14,378 bases of DNA from positions 1 through 14,378 of the forward strand of contig CAMLKF010000045.1 of assembly GCA_946480575.1 (NCBI GenBank), in the 5' to 3' direction. Within the stretch, counting starts at the first letter, position 1, and every line of letters starts with the position of its first letter. This document shows positions 1-11,498 of this stretch, piece after piece. The position numbers and the translations under genes were made by a program. A model generated the notes under the pieces. It had not been told where the DNA came from and searched no databases. It saw only the letters and a program-made list of their open reading frames with translations. Origin of the DNA: an uncultured Nitrososphaera sp. GTDB lineage: Archaea > Thermoproteota > Nitrososphaeria > Nitrososphaerales > Nitrososphaeraceae.

Positions 1-2808
<2,808 letters not shown>

Positions 2809-3006
2809 TAACTGGGCCAACGCCATTGTTGCTGTTTTGTGTGTGTTTTTACTATTGCAGCCCCGGAAACTCTACGCGAACATGTTTTCCGTAAAGCCAC
2901 ATTTTTTTCGTTCCACTCTGTCAGTTAGACATTGTGGCGCGTTGCTTTCTTCTGTGATCCTATGCACGACGGTCATTGCGAACTCTCGTCCGCTGCGTCC
3001 TTCATC

Positions 3007-3022
3007 TCTCATTTTCATGAGA
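3007..3022 (-). repeat. Spacer hairpin with GAAA tetraloop
   Basis: Six-base arms (3007-3012 and 3017-3022) are perfectly complementary and enclose four bases that read GAAA in the minus-strand transcript, a stable GNRA-type loop. It lies in the middle of the 16S-23S spacer and could guide rRNA processing. That role is inference; the complementarity is seen. Confidence 0.55.
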
Positions 3023-3074
3023 CACTGCATAATTATTGCTCAGTCACACGAACATGCCCTATATCAACCCTTTA

Positions 3075-3093
3075 CACAAAGTTGTCCGGACCG
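3075..3093 (-). other. 16S processing stem, trailer half
   Basis: In the transcript this reads CGG-U-CCGGACAAC-U-UUGUG. It pairs with the leader segment at 4602-4624: 3 + 9 + 5 base pairs with small bulges. It starts nine bases past the mature 16S 3' end, where archaeal precursors form the stem that releases 16S. The classical two 3-nt bulges (bulge-helix-bulge) are not evident; the leader side instead has a 6-nt bulge opposite one base. Confidence 0.6.
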
Positions 3094-3099
3094 CTAAAC

Positions 3100-4569
<1,470 letters not shown>

Positions 4570-4601
4570 GTCAATCCTTTTCTTTATTTGTATAAAGAGT
4601 A

Positions 4602-4624
4602 CGGCCGGACAACCTGTTATTGTG
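4602..4624 (-). other. 16S processing stem, leader half
   Basis: The transcript reads CACAA, a 6-nt bulge (UAACAG), GUUGUCCGG, CCG. It is complementary to the trailer segment at 3075-3093 on the far side of 16S. The longest uninterrupted helix is nine base pairs (4605-4613 with 3081-3089). Its position outside both mature ends supports a precursor-processing role. Confidence 0.6.
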
Positions 4625-4661
4625 CGGGTCGTATTAGGGTGTTATTCATGTGACCGAGTCG

Positions 4662-4683
4662 GATCCAATGTTGACATCGGATC
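4662..4683 (-). repeat. Leader hairpin (near-palindrome)
   Basis: A 22-base near-palindrome with GATCC/GGATC ends. As minus-strand RNA it forms five pairs, one G-U wobble and three more pairs closed by a UCAA loop. It could be a leader RNA structure or a DNA operator for the rRNA promoter about 115 bases upstream; nothing decides between these. Confidence 0.4.
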
Positions 4684-4797
4684 TCCATAGTATGAGCGCA
4701 ACTGGAGGTCAGTGAATCACAAAATGGCGCTAAGACCAAACATCATCACTGACGCCGCCTAAACGTTACGTTCGCTTCTTACCTTTGCAAGCCAGCG

Positions 4798-4811
4798 ATA
4801 TAAATCTTTTC
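4798..4811 (-). promoter_or_regulatory. rRNA operon promoter (BRE + TATA)
   Basis: On the minus strand the sequence is CGAAAAGATTTATATCG: an A-rich BRE followed by ATTTATAT, the best archaeal core promoter match upstream of 16S. Transcription would start near 4774, giving a leader of about 200 bases that includes the processing stem. An AT-rich TATA-like stretch nearer 16S (about 4582-4597) lies inside the stem and so cannot be the start of the full precursor. Confidence 0.6.
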
Positions 4812-4814
4812 GAC

Positions 4815-5171
4815 TTTGAGCATAAAACATGGACAACACGTCATTACTGGCCCAATAAATCACCGGCTTTAGTGTCTGCCAAAAGTTGTGCTCGCCTGCT
4901 AATAAAGTCTTTGATGGATTTCTCCGTAAATACACATAATCCATATTGATAGACCTAGATCATAGCAGTTTGTTGCAAAATCAAATTTCTTTGTATGACT
5001 CGGTGATCCCCGGCCCGACGTCAGTCGGATTTTCTTTATCTTTTTCTTTTAGCTCTTTTTCTTCCTTCTTAACTTTCTTTCTTGGGCTGGACATTGCAAT
5101 GCATCAGCTGCGGCATCGGATATAACAAATTCCTGGGAATGATAGCAAGATGGTTCTCTTCTCTCTCAAAG
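4815..5171. other. Intergenic stretch with hairpin and pyrimidine tract
   Basis: Gap between the rRNA promoter (leftward) and the YyaL-type gene (rightward). It holds a short hairpin (CCGAC/GTCGG, 5015-5028) followed by a long T/C-rich tract on the plus strand, about 5029-5086. I see no convincing gene; a 61-codon minus-strand frame (4759-4944) overlaps the rRNA promoter and is treated as spurious. Confidence 0.6.
5015..5086 (+). terminator. Hairpin plus T-rich tract, terminator-like
   Basis: A 5-bp stem with a GTCA loop is followed directly by about 55 bases that are almost all T and C with several T runs. This looks like a terminator for a rightward transcript, yet no rightward gene precedes it. 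It may end a small RNA starting near 4958 (TATA-like CGTAAATAC near 4925-4933), or may simply be a tract isolating the two divergent units. Confidence 0.3.
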
Positions 5172-5179
5172 TCTATATA
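5172..5179 (+). promoter_or_regulatory. TATA box of the YyaL-type gene
   Basis: TCTATATA preceded by CAAAG. Its centre lies about 27 bases before the ATG at 5203, the spacing expected when transcription starts at the start codon. It overlaps the region just before the upstream ATG at 5182, which argues against that earlier start. Confidence 0.55.
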
Positions 5180-5202
5180 CGATGCGCAACAAGCTCATTT
5201 TA

Positions 5203-7317
5203 ATGCAAGAAGAAAGTGCAAGCCACGGAAAGCCCAACAGGCTTGCAAAAGAGACGAGCCCCTATTTGCTCCAGCACGCCTACAACCCTGTCGACTGGTA
5301 CCCATGGGGAGAAGAGGCGCTGCAAAAGGCACGGCAGGAAGACAAGCCAATTTTTCTCAGCGTGGGCTACAGTGCATGCCACTGGTGCCACGTCATGGCC
5401 CATGAGTCGTTTGAAGACAATGAAATTGCCAAGATAATGAATGAGCACTTTGTCAGCATCAAGGTTGACAGGGAAGAGCGGCCGGACCTCGACGACATTT
5501 ACCAACGGGTCTGCCAGCTTGCAACCGGCACGGGCGGCTGGCCGCTGTCGGTCTTTTTGACGCCGGAACAAAAGCCCTTCTACGTCGGCACTTACTTTCC
5601 AAAGGACGGCAGGCACTATGGTATGCCCGGCTTTCGCACAATACTGCTCCAGCTTGCCACCGCATACAAGGACAAGCGGAGCGACATCGAGTCTGCAAGT
5701 GGCGAGTTCATGGAAGCGCTGACGCAAATTGCTAGGGACGTTGCAATGCCCGGCATTCAAGCAGAAAAGGCCAGCCTTGAGCGCTCGATCCTCGACGAGG
5801 CGGCAGTGGGGCTACTCCAGATGGGAGACACAATATACGGCGGCTTTGGGCAGGCACCGAAATTTCCAAATGCCTCAAACCTGATGTTCTTGCTACGTTA
5901 CTATGACATTTCCGGCGTGGGCCGCTTCCGCGACTTTGTCGCGTTCACCGCAGACAGAATGGCAGCAGGCGGCATACACGACCACGTTGGCGGCGGCTTT
6001 GCAAGGTATTCCACCGACCAAAAGTGGCTCGTCCCACACTTTGAAAAGATGCTGTACGATAACGCTCTGCTCGCGCAGCTGTATGCGGAGCTGTACCAGA
6101 TATCCAAAGCCGATAGGTACATCGCAATAGTCAGAAAAACTCTGGACTATGTTATGCGAGAAATGACGCACCCAGAAGGCGGGTTCTATTCCGCGCAAGA
6201 CGCCGACTCGGAAGGGGAGGAAGGCAAGTACTACCTGTGGCGCAAGAAAGACATAGCATCCATTCTTGGTGACGCGACAGCCACTGACATTTTCTGCGAG
6301 CACTATGGCGTGACCGAAGGTGGCAACTTTGAGGGCAAGAACATCCTCAACGTGAGGATACCTGTAACGACTCTCACCCAGAGATACAACAGGACGCCTG
6401 AACAGCTTGCGGAGATAATAGCTGATGCTTCTGCCAAGCTTTTCGCAGCACGTGAAAAAAGGGTCAAACCGGGCAGGGACGAAAAGATCCTGACATCATG
6501 GAACGGCGTAATGATATCCGGCTTTGCAAAGGGTTACGCGGTGACCGGCGACTCAAGATACCTGCAAGCTGCAAACATGGCACTCGATTTTATTGAAAGG
6601 AAACTTGCATCAAAGGATGGCAGGCTCATGCGCACCTTCAAGGACGGCCAGGCAAAGCTGAATGCCTACCTTGACGACTATGCATTTTACGCATGCGCGC
6701 TTCTTGACCTGTTCGCCGTCGATTCAAAGCAGGAATACCTTGACAAGGCAATAAAATATAGCGACTTGATGCTAAAGCACTTTTGGGACCAAAAGGAGGG
6801 CAACCTATTCTTCACTTCCGACGACCACGAGAAGCTAATAGTGAGGACCAAGAGCTTTTACGACCTTGCCATTCCAAGCGGCAATTCTGTCGCCGCTGCC
6901 AATTTGCTGCGGCTGTATCACTACTCCCATAGCAAGGACTACCTTGACAAAGCGATAAGCATCATGAAGGCCGGGGCGCGGCCGGCAGCAGAAAACCCAT
7001 TTGGCTTTGGCCAACTGCTGATGGCTGTCTACCTTTATGTGAAAAAGCCGGTGGAAGTGACCGTTATCACCGACAGCAGCAAGAGCTTGGGGATGGCCGG
7101 ATGGCTCAACCGCCAGTTCCTGCCAGACGGGATAAACGCGGTCATTAGCTCCGGCGAGCTTGCGCGACTGCAAAAATACCCCTACTTTCAGGGGCGTGCC
7201 GGCGACGGTAGCGAGATCGCCTTTGTCTGCAGGAACTTTAGCTGCTCGCTACCGACCAAGTCGCAGCAAGAGCTGGAAAGGCAGCTCAGCATTACTACTA
7301 CTACGGCGCCTTCCTGA
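5203..7317 (+). CDS. Thioredoxin-fold protein, YyaL/DUF255 family (COG1331)
   Basis: A 704-aa cytosolic protein of the DUF255 (Thioredox_DsbH)/YyaL family, related to eukaryotic SPATA20. The N-terminal thioredoxin-like domain (about residues 10-175) has the family opening [20 protein letters not shown] and the redox motif CHWC (Cys59, Cys62). The rest (about 190-690) matches the (alpha/alpha)6-barrel half, with conserved [10 protein letters not shown] (213-222) and [10 protein letters not shown] (278-287). There is no signal peptide. The biochemical role of the family is not established; a redox or sugar-related function is usually inferred from the folds. The start is chosen at 5203 because a TATA box lies about 27 bases upstream and there is no Shine-Dalgarno; an in-frame ATG at 5182 would add seven residues. 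Its last 17 bases overlap the end of the convergent gene at 7301. Confidence 0.95.
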   Translation: MQEESASHGKPNRLAKETSPYLLQHAYNPVDWYPWGEEALQKARQEDKPIFLSVGYSACHWCHVMAHESFEDNEIAKIMNEHFVSIKVDREERPDLDDIYQRVCQLATGTGGWPLSVFLTPEQKPFYVGTYFPKDGRHYGMPGFRTILLQLATAYKDKRSDIESASGEFMEALTQIARDVAMPGIQAEKASLERSILDEAAVGLLQMGDTIYGGFGQAPKFPNASNLMFLLRYYDISGVGRFRDFVAFTADRMAAGGIHDHVGGGFARYSTDQKWLVPHFEKMLYDNALLAQLYAELYQISKADRYIAIVRKTLDYVMREMTHPEGGFYSAQDADSEGEEGKYYLWRKKDIASILGDATATDIFCEHYGVTEGGNFEGKNILNVRIPVTTLTQRYNRTPEQLAEIIADASAKLFAAREKRVKPGRDEKILTSWNGVMISGFAKGYAVTGDSRYLQAANMALDFIERKLASKDGRLMRTFKDGQAKLNAYLDDYAFYACALLDLFAVDSKQEYLDKAIKYSDLMLKHFWDQKEGNLFFTSDDHEKLIVRTKSFYDLAIPSGNSVAAANLLRLYHYSHSKDYLDKAISIMKAGARPAAENPFGFGQLLMAVYLYVKKPVEVTVITDSSKSLGMAGWLNRQFLPDGINAVISSGELARLQKYPYFQGRAGDGSEIAFVCRNFSCSLPTKSQQELERQLSITTTTAPS

Positions 7318-7633
7318 TATCTATCGACAGCCTTTCGCCCACGCACGGGCTTCCAATCTTTTCATATCTCTTTTTTGGCATCGTTATCTGAATGACTGTC
7401 TGAGAGTAAGTCTTGACCACGGTCTGGGGTTGCGACTTTAGTATCGCCTCAAGCAGCGGCCTTATCTGGTCCTTGACCTCTTTGTCAGTGACCGCTCTAT
7501 CTACAGCTTCAAGCATCATCTGCTGCTGCGACACTGGCTCTAGCTCTATATCTTCGCTGAGCGCAAGAGTAACACTTGAGCCGGTGTCAGTCATCTGGTT
7601 AATCCTGTATCTGATTATTGAATCGTCATGCAT
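7301..7633 (-). CDS. Conserved hypothetical protein, possibly arcadin-1-like
   Basis: 110 aa, no signal peptide or membrane segment. The N-terminus is predicted beta-rich ([20 protein letters not shown]), the middle is helical (about 37-68), and the end returns to beta with [20 protein letters not shown]. That last segment resembles the 'YEKLGxPxVGE' ending of small archaeal arcadin-1-type proteins linked to crenactin; this is memory-based and weak. Codon use matches the neighbours and the start is a clear ATG 45 bases after the catalase gene on the same strand, so the two may be co-transcribed. It ends 17 bases inside the convergent YyaL-type gene. Confidence 0.7.
   Translation of the reverse strand: MHDDSIIRYRINQMTDTGSSVTLALSEDIELEPVSQQQMMLEAVDRAVTDKEVKDQIRPLLEAILKSQPQTVVKTYSQTVIQITMPKKRYEKIGSPCVGERLSIDIRKAP
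7359..7376 (+). terminator. T-rich stretch downstream of the YyaL-type gene
   Basis: About 40 bases past the stop codon the plus strand has TTTT and then a run of six T, the type of signal that ends transcription in archaea without a hairpin. It sits inside the convergent gene, so the two transcripts would overlap. Weak call. Confidence 0.3.
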
Positions 7634-7678
7634 ACGTGGTTCTTTTACCCCGGTCGGCTACTAAAACTTGCCATCATG

Positions 7679-8596
7679 TCATGTAGCTGCGGCCGTTGTC
7701 TTTGTTGGTTTGGACGTGCTTGTCGTCATCCTGCTGAGCTGACCCAGAAGCTCTTTGTCGAGCCCTGGAGCAAACTCCTCTGCCCTTTCAGGCAGCTGTG
7801 GCAATTCAAACCCATCTGGCGCTCCTTCCAGCGTTTCCAGCTCTCCATCTCCAAACGGCGACGGGCCGGTGAATATCTTGGCCATTTCTGAGCCATCTTT
7901 GGCAAACGTCCATTGCTGGTTATGCAGGTTCCTTCCTTCTAGTTCTTGAACTTCTGGCATCCCGGCGGTATTTATCTTAGGGACTGGAAGGACTCTCCCC
8001 CAGTTGACTCCAAGCACTTCAAGAGCTCTGGCAAACACCTTCTCGTGCGCCAAATCCCTTACAATAAGGTAAGACACTGTTGACCTGAACGCCTTGTTGT
8101 TGTTCATCTCGTATAGGCGGCACTTTTGCAGCCTTCCCGTTGCTTCAAGCATTAGGTTGTAAAGAAGGTTCAGGACTAGGTTTCCGCTGTCGTATACGTA
8201 TAGGGCTGTCCAGGGGTTGCCTGCAGCATCCACGGGGCGGGAGCTCTGGGCGGCAACCAGAAAGTGGTGTATATTGCCGTCGCCATCCAGCGCATTTTTC
8301 AGAGGAAGGCTGTCTGGCTGCGTGGCGCTCGCCACGTCAGACGCCCCGTCAAGAAGAATGTTGATAGTGTTGGCTACCAGCTCGACATGCCCAATCTCTT
8401 CTGTTCCAACGCCGCGCACCAAGTCGCGAAAGGGCTTTGCATTTCCCCTGAAATTGAAATTCTGGAACTGGTACTGCATCATAGTGCGCATTTCGCCAAA
8501 CTGGCCTCCAAGGGCTTCTTGGAGCGCCTTGGCAGCTGCTGGGTCCGGCCCGTCCGCCTTTATGTCATTTACTAATTTTTCAACTGACAGAAACAT
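7679..8596 (-). CDS. Manganese catalase (KatN-type)
   Basis: 305 aa; converts hydrogen peroxide to water and oxygen at a dinuclear manganese centre in a four-helix bundle, in the cytosol. All five expected metal ligands are visible: Glu35 (in GGQFGEM), Glu67 and His70 (in TEEIGH), Glu151 (in NLMLEATGR) and His184 (in DLAHEKVF). They match Glu35, Glu66, His69, Glu148 and His181 of the Lactobacillus plantarum enzyme. The family opening PDPAAAKALQEALGGQFGEM and FQNFNFRGN are present. The C-terminal end (about 285-305) is a Ser/Thr/Lys-rich tail. Length is normal. The start at 8596 matches the usual 'MF..' beginning. It may be co-transcribed with the 110-aa gene 45 bases downstream. Soil ammonia oxidisers often carry this enzyme rather than haem catalase. 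Confidence 0.95.
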   Translation of the reverse strand: MFLSVEKLVNDIKADGPDPAAAKALQEALGGQFGEMRTMMQYQFQNFNFRGNAKPFRDLVRGVGTEEIGHVELVANTINILLDGASDVASATQPDSLPLKNALDGDGNIHHFLVAAQSSRPVDAAGNPWTALYVYDSGNLVLNLLYNLMLEATGRLQKCRLYEMNNNKAFRSTVSYLIVRDLAHEKVFARALEVLGVNWGRVLPVPKINTAGMPEVQELEGRNLHNQQWTFAKDGSEMAKIFTGPSPFGDGELETLEGAPDGFELPQLPERAEEFAPGLDKELLGQLSRMTTSTSKPTKTTAAAT

Positions 8597-8633
8597 TGGT
8601 TCTTGTCATCAACCTCTGATGCACCTTTGCCTG

Positions 8634-8645
8634 CATATTATTAAG
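8634..8645 (-). promoter_or_regulatory. Possible TATA box of the manganese catalase gene
   Basis: The minus strand reads GCTTAATAATAT, centred about 44 bases before the start codon, implying a short leader of about 17 bases. A purine-rich GAGGT lies in that leader, too far from the ATG to be a clear ribosome site. Moderate to weak call. Confidence 0.35.
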
Positions 8646-8734
8646 CAATAGCAGATGATTTTGGAGACAGTTTTTTCCATGGTATCTTTTTAGATGATTC
8701 AAACGAAAAGCTGATATGGATCTTCATCATCAGC

Positions 8735-8953
8735 CTAATCTCTGAACATCTCTTCTTCCTGAATGTCATGCTCTTTCTTTGTAAGATAAATGAGGACGCC
8801 AGCTATGCCTGCAAAGACAACGACGTTGACCACAAGTATCGGCATGTCGGCGCGCTGAGACAGGACAAGCAGCCTGACGGCGGCATAGATGACGGCAGCT
8901 GCCATCGCTACGATGCAGCCAACAATTGCATAGCGTATCGTCCGCCTGTTCAT
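8735..8953 (-). CDS. Small two-helix membrane protein
   Basis: 72 aa. Two hydrophobic segments are clear: about residues 7-29 (IRYAIVGCIVAMAAAVIYAAV) and 38-58 (PILVVNVVVFAGIAGVLIYL), separated by a short loop with Arg and Asp. The N-terminus is basic (MNRRTIRY) and the C-terminus acidic (HDIQEEEMFRD), suggesting both ends on the cytosolic side. No family recognised. It stands alone between the catalase and the winged-helix gene, with its own BRE/TATA (AAAAGTTATA at 8987-8998, minus strand) giving a leader of roughly ten bases. Confidence 0.75.
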   Translation of the reverse strand: MNRRTIRYAIVGCIVAMAAAVIYAAVRLLVLSQRADMPILVVNVVVFAGIAGVLIYLTKKEHDIQEEEMFRD

Positions 8954-8986
8954 GGCGTGATATATATATTATTTCCACAAGCCGCC

Positions 8987-8998
8987 GTATAACTTTTA
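8987..8998 (-). promoter_or_regulatory. BRE/TATA of the small membrane protein gene
   Basis: The minus strand reads AAAAGTTATAC, centred about 38 bases before the ATG at 8953. A second, very AT-rich element (AATAATATATATATC, 8960-8974) lies too close to the start to be its TATA box. Confidence 0.4.
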
Positions 8999-9117
8999 AC
9001 GAGGTAAAAGTCTGACTGCCACCATAACATCCGGCCATGCCGCAGTTTTTGTAGCCAAGGAGCAATAACCACTACTACCATGTGCAACTGGCGAGAAACT
9101 GCTCCTATTCTTCTCTG

Positions 9118-9372
9118 TTACTGTACTACAGGCGAGACAAACTCGCTGACCTGATCGTATAACTTGGCAAAGCTCAGACCTTTTTCTGTTGTTCTGTAAA
9201 TCTGCGTCTTTTCATCAAATTCGAGCAAGTCATTCGCTAGCATCATGGCCAAGTGCTCTTTGAGCTGCGCGTACGAGATAAATGCCTTGTACATTATCTT
9301 GGTTTTTGTGCAGCCGCCGTTTGCAGCTTGTAATATCTCGTAGGCAATGTCAGTTCGGCTTCTATATTTCAT
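9118..9372 (-). CDS. Small winged-helix DNA-binding protein (ArnR1-like, HTH_45)
   Basis: 84 aa, nearly all one winged-helix domain of the archaeal ArnR1-like/HTH_45 family (PF14947). It begins with the family opening MKYRSRTDIAYEIL, then the TKTKIMYKAFISYAQLKEHL helix-turn-helix (about 22-43), LLEF and the wing (IYRTTEKGLSF, about 58-68), and a final helix. Thaumarchaea carry many such stand-alone proteins; targets are mostly unknown. The start is fixed by homology to the paralogue at 11499-11794 and by a TATA-like CCTATTTA at 9401-9408 (minus strand) about 32 bases upstream. It shares a perfect 16-base block with that paralogue (9356-9371 and 11775-11790). Confidence 0.85.
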   Translation of the reverse strand: MKYRSRTDIAYEILQAANGGCTKTKIMYKAFISYAQLKEHLAMMLANDLLEFDEKTQIYRTTEKGLSFAKLYDQVSEFVSPVVQ

Positions 9373-9400
9373 TGGTACATAACCATGACTATCAAGATTG

Positions 9401-9408
9401 TAAATAGG
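9401..9408 (-). promoter_or_regulatory. Possible TATA box of the winged-helix gene
   Basis: CCTATTTA on the minus strand, centred about 32 bases before the start codon. The distance allows a leaderless or very short-leader transcript. A second AT-rich motif (TAATATAA, about 9410-9417) follows directly upstream. Confidence 0.35.
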
Positions 9409-9552
9409 TTATATTACATTGTGATTGTGTTTTCTTGAACAATCTCAACTTATCCGCCGGTAACTGATCTGCAAATAAGGATCTAATTTGCTGCTGCAGG
9501 ATCAACAACAACTACTACTATAACAGCAAAATAATGTTGCAGGTAGGACGTG

Positions 9553-9569
9553 GCTGCTACAATAGCAGC
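9553..9569. repeat. Perfect 7-bp hairpin
   Basis: GCTGCTA and TAGCAGC separated by three bases. Followed 10 bases later by the 12-base palindrome GCAAATATTTGC (9580-9591). Part of the cluster of structured elements in this gap. Confidence 0.5.
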
Positions 9570-9635
9570 TTGGCAATTAGCAAATATTTGCAAAATACGA
9601 ATGCCCAAAGGAGGTATCAACCCCTCTGGCATAAT

Positions 9636-9685
9636 CAAGCCCAGCTTGCCATACTTCGACTGTCACCCGTGGTAGGCTGGGCTTG
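9636..9685. repeat. Long hairpin, 17 bp as RNA
   Basis: CAAGCCCAGC (9636-9645) and GCTGGGCTTG (9676-9685) are exact complements. Read as plus-strand RNA the stem continues inward with G-U pairs to 17 pairs (9636-9652 with 9669-9685), leaving a 16-base loop. It is followed by TTTCTTG. It could be the core of a small RNA or a terminator, although no gene leads into it from either side. Confidence 0.55.
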
Positions 9686-9812
9686 TTTCTTGAAAAATAA
9701 GAGCTGCGCTTTTTCTGCAGCAGCAGAGACTCTCTAGCGGTGTTGTGTATTCGTAATACCAAAAAGAGTCGTATCACGCTAAAATTAACATGGCCTATCC
9801 TAACGCCATATT

Positions 9813-10054
9813 AACTTTTAACAATACTGAATTTTGACAGCCGCGTTACGAATGAAATAGGGCAGGAAAGCGTAGATGTTTTTCTACAACAATCTTTTAA
9901 TGCAGAAGGCACGGTGCACAATTCGTTGTTAGACTATGCTGTCACGTGTGGCAGTTCTGTAACGAGTAGCGTAACGGCAAATGTTGCAACCGATCATGTT
10001 ATTCACTTTTTAAAAACGAGAATATCGAAGTCTACTTATGCCGACAGCTTTTGA
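9813..10054 (+). pseudogene. Stop-to-stop open frame without a start codon, possible gene remnant
   Basis: A frame of about 80 codons runs without a stop from 9813 to the TGA at 10052-10054. It has no ATG, and the first GTG or TTG is more than 30 codons in (9914, 9926). The translation is protein-like, for example SVDVFLQQSFNAEGTVHNSL and VATDHVIHFLKTRIS, with AT-rich codons unlike the flanking genes. I do not recognise it. A chance open frame is quite possible; a decayed foreign gene is the alternative. Confidence 0.25.
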
Positions 10055-10277
10055 AAAACCGCGGTTAAATACGGCGGGCGAAAATGTCTAACAAATACGA
10101 ACTTTCTGTTCCATATTTCAAGCCAGTAGATGCCGACTCAATGCTTAACTCTCATATTTACAGTCGTGCAATCGCACGTCGTCGCCGTCATGCAAGTTGT
10201 CGGAGTTCTGGCTGCGTACGTCGTGCGGGCTGGCGTGCGCCCATGACTTCTCTAATTTTTGGGTTGGTCTGTTTTGA

Positions 10278-10310
10278 CATAACTTCTACAAAAACTACAC
10301 TCAAGTTATG
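10278..10310. repeat. 8-bp inverted repeat
   Basis: CATAACTT (10278-10285) and AAGTTATG (10303-10310) with a 17-base loop; complementarity resumes further out (TGA/TCA) after a small bulge. It lies in the AT-rich gene-poor stretch. Function unknown. Confidence 0.4.
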
Positions 10311-10480
10311 TTGTCATTCATACACGCGAGAGCGAGGTTATGTCTAACGTAAGCCTTCTTAGATTTGACTGAACGACAAAACCAAATGAACACTAATTTA
10401 GACAGCAGAGCTCGTTATTGCAAACCCATGATTTTTAGCATCTGGTCTGCACAAAATTACGGCAGCCTTCTCGTAACTCG

Positions 10481-10491
10481 TTAAACTTTTA
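10481..10491 (+). promoter_or_regulatory. TATA-like box of the split-barrel flavoprotein gene
   Basis: TTAAACTTTTA centred about 25 bases before the ATG at 10510, consistent with a leaderless start there and not at the GTG of 10498, which would precede the transcription start. Confidence 0.45.
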
Positions 10492-10509
10492 ACAGCAGTG
10501 CATCATCTT

Positions 10510-11169
10510 ATGTTAGAGGAGCAAGTACGCTTGCAGCTGGTAAAAAAATATGAGATACAATCAAAGCAGAAGATAATTGACTTTCTCAAAAGCCAACCTG
10601 CCGGCCGGATAGCCTCAATCGACAAGAACGGCTACCCGCAGGTAATCCCGATGAACTTTGTCTACGCCGACGGCGCAATATACATGCACTCACACCCATT
10701 CGGCGAAAAACTCGACAACATTCGACGCAACCCGAATGTGGGGTTTGAAGTCGACCAGCACATCTGCTTCCTGCCTTCTTACTACTTTCACCCTACGGAC
10801 GCGTCTCAGGCAGACACGCTCTATATCAGCGTCGTAATCAAGGGCAGGGCCGAGATCGTGGAGGACGCCGAGGAAAAAGCGAGGGCGCTCAACGCGCTCA
10901 TGGGGAAGTACCAGAAGGAGGGCAGGTACGAGGTGCTCGATGCAAATATGCCTGTGGTGCGCGAAGTAGCGATAATCAGGGTGATGGCTTCAGACATGAG
11001 GGGCAAGTACAAAATAGGGCAACACTGGGCGCCAGCGTACCGGTTAAAGATGGCGCGCAACATCGTCAAGCGAGAGGGGCTTGAGAACGCTCGGCCCATT
11101 TTGGCCATAATGGGCATTTCAGCCAAGGCAGACAGTAGCTTGGAGATTGAACAGGAACCGGCGATGTGA
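10510..11169 (+). CDS. Pyridoxamine 5'-phosphate oxidase-like FMN-binding split-barrel protein
   Basis: 219 aa, cytosolic. The split beta-barrel domain of the PNPOx-like/NimA superfamily spans about residues 20-160, with the typical strands GRIASIDKNGYPQVIPMNFV and GAIYMHSHPFGEKLDNIRRNP followed by VGFEVDQ. Such proteins usually bind FMN or F420 at a dimer interface. The true substrate cannot be told from sequence, and the name does not imply vitamin B6 synthesis. The C-terminal 60 residues (RGKYKIGQHW onward) form a helical extension. An in-frame GTG at 10498 would add four residues, but the TATA position favours 10510. Its TGA is followed with no gap by the ATG of the next gene, so the two form an operon. 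Confidence 0.88.
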   Translation: MLEEQVRLQLVKKYEIQSKQKIIDFLKSQPAGRIASIDKNGYPQVIPMNFVYADGAIYMHSHPFGEKLDNIRRNPNVGFEVDQHICFLPSYYFHPTDASQADTLYISVVIKGRAEIVEDAEEKARALNALMGKYQKEGRYEVLDANMPVVREVAIIRVMASDMRGKYKIGQHWAPAYRLKMARNIVKREGLENARPILAIMGISAKADSSLEIEQEPAM

Positions 11170-11463
11170 ATGAAGAAGTGCCCTGTCCACATCGAATTTT
11201 TCGACGACTCGTGCGAAGCCTGCCGCCAGGAGTACGTCGAAATGAAGGGCGCAGACAGGCAGGACGAAATGGTTGTTGCTGACAGCAACAAAAAGCACTA
11301 CAAGGAGCTGACGGAGGACCGTGCAAAAAAGCTGTACGAGGAGCTGATGCTGCAGTACCTCAAGGGCGGCACAAGCGAGGTCGAGGCTGACAGGAAGGCC
11401 AAGGCGATCTTGAGGAAACAATGCAACATCCGCGGAATGCCTTACTGGCTGTGGCTGCAATAA
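11170..11463 (+). CDS. Small Cys/His-motif protein, hypothetical
   Basis: 97 aa starting directly after the stop of the flavoprotein gene (TGA then ATG, zero spacing), so translation is probably coupled. The N-terminus has Cys4, His7, Cys15 and Cys18 (KKCPVHIEFFDDSCEACRQE), a spacing that could bind zinc or act as a redox CxxC. Residues 45-85 are strongly helical and charged, and the C-terminus ends aromatic (MPYWLWLQ). No family recognised. The pairing with an FMN/F420-type protein suggests a shared task, which is inference only. Confidence 0.8.
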   Translation: MKKCPVHIEFFDDSCEACRQEYVEMKGADRQDEMVVADSNKKHYKELTEDRAKKLYEELMLQYLKGGTSEVEADRKAKAILRKQCNIRGMPYWLWLQ

Positions 11464-11498
11464 TAATGGACAAAAAGTAGAAGTAGATCGAGGAGCCG

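Larger units (their letters stand above)
4570..4774 (-). other. rRNA operon 5' leader
   Basis: Untranslated leader between the predicted transcription start (about 4774) and 16S. It contains the leader half of the processing stem (4602-4624) and an imperfect palindrome (4662-4683) that folds as an RNA hairpin. No gene is visible in it. Confidence 0.6.
9409..10480. other. Gene-poor stretch of about 1.1 kb
   Basis: No open frame here looks like a normal gene. The left third (9470-9760) has several hairpins: a perfect 7-bp stem at 9553-9569, a 12-base palindrome at 9580-9591, an imperfect stem near 9604-9629 and a 17-bp stem at 9636-9685. The rest is visibly more AT-rich than the flanking genes and contains a stop-to-stop frame without a start codon (9813-10054), an Arg/Cys-rich frame judged spurious (10084-10347), and an 8-bp inverted repeat at 10278-10310. 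It could be decayed foreign DNA, an RNA gene region, or both. Confidence 0.6.

Noticed and set aside
4759..4944. 61-codon minus-strand frame upstream of the rRNA operon
   Set aside because: The rRNA BRE/TATA lies inside it, no family is recognised, and the length is within chance.
5200..5760. 186-codon minus-strand frame
   Set aside because: It lies opposite the well-supported YyaL-type gene and its translation is Cys/His-rich and unlike a protein family.
9534..9777. Short frames on both strands
   Set aside because: They coincide with the hairpin cluster, have no family features and no convincing promoter.
10084..10347. 87-codon plus-strand frame
   Set aside because: The first 25 residues look plausible, but the rest is Arg/Cys-rich and low in protein character; the TATA spacing does not fit the ATG.
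11119..11460. 113-codon minus-strand frame
   Set aside because: Shadow of the 97-aa gene and the end of the flavoprotein gene, whose frames have normal codon use.
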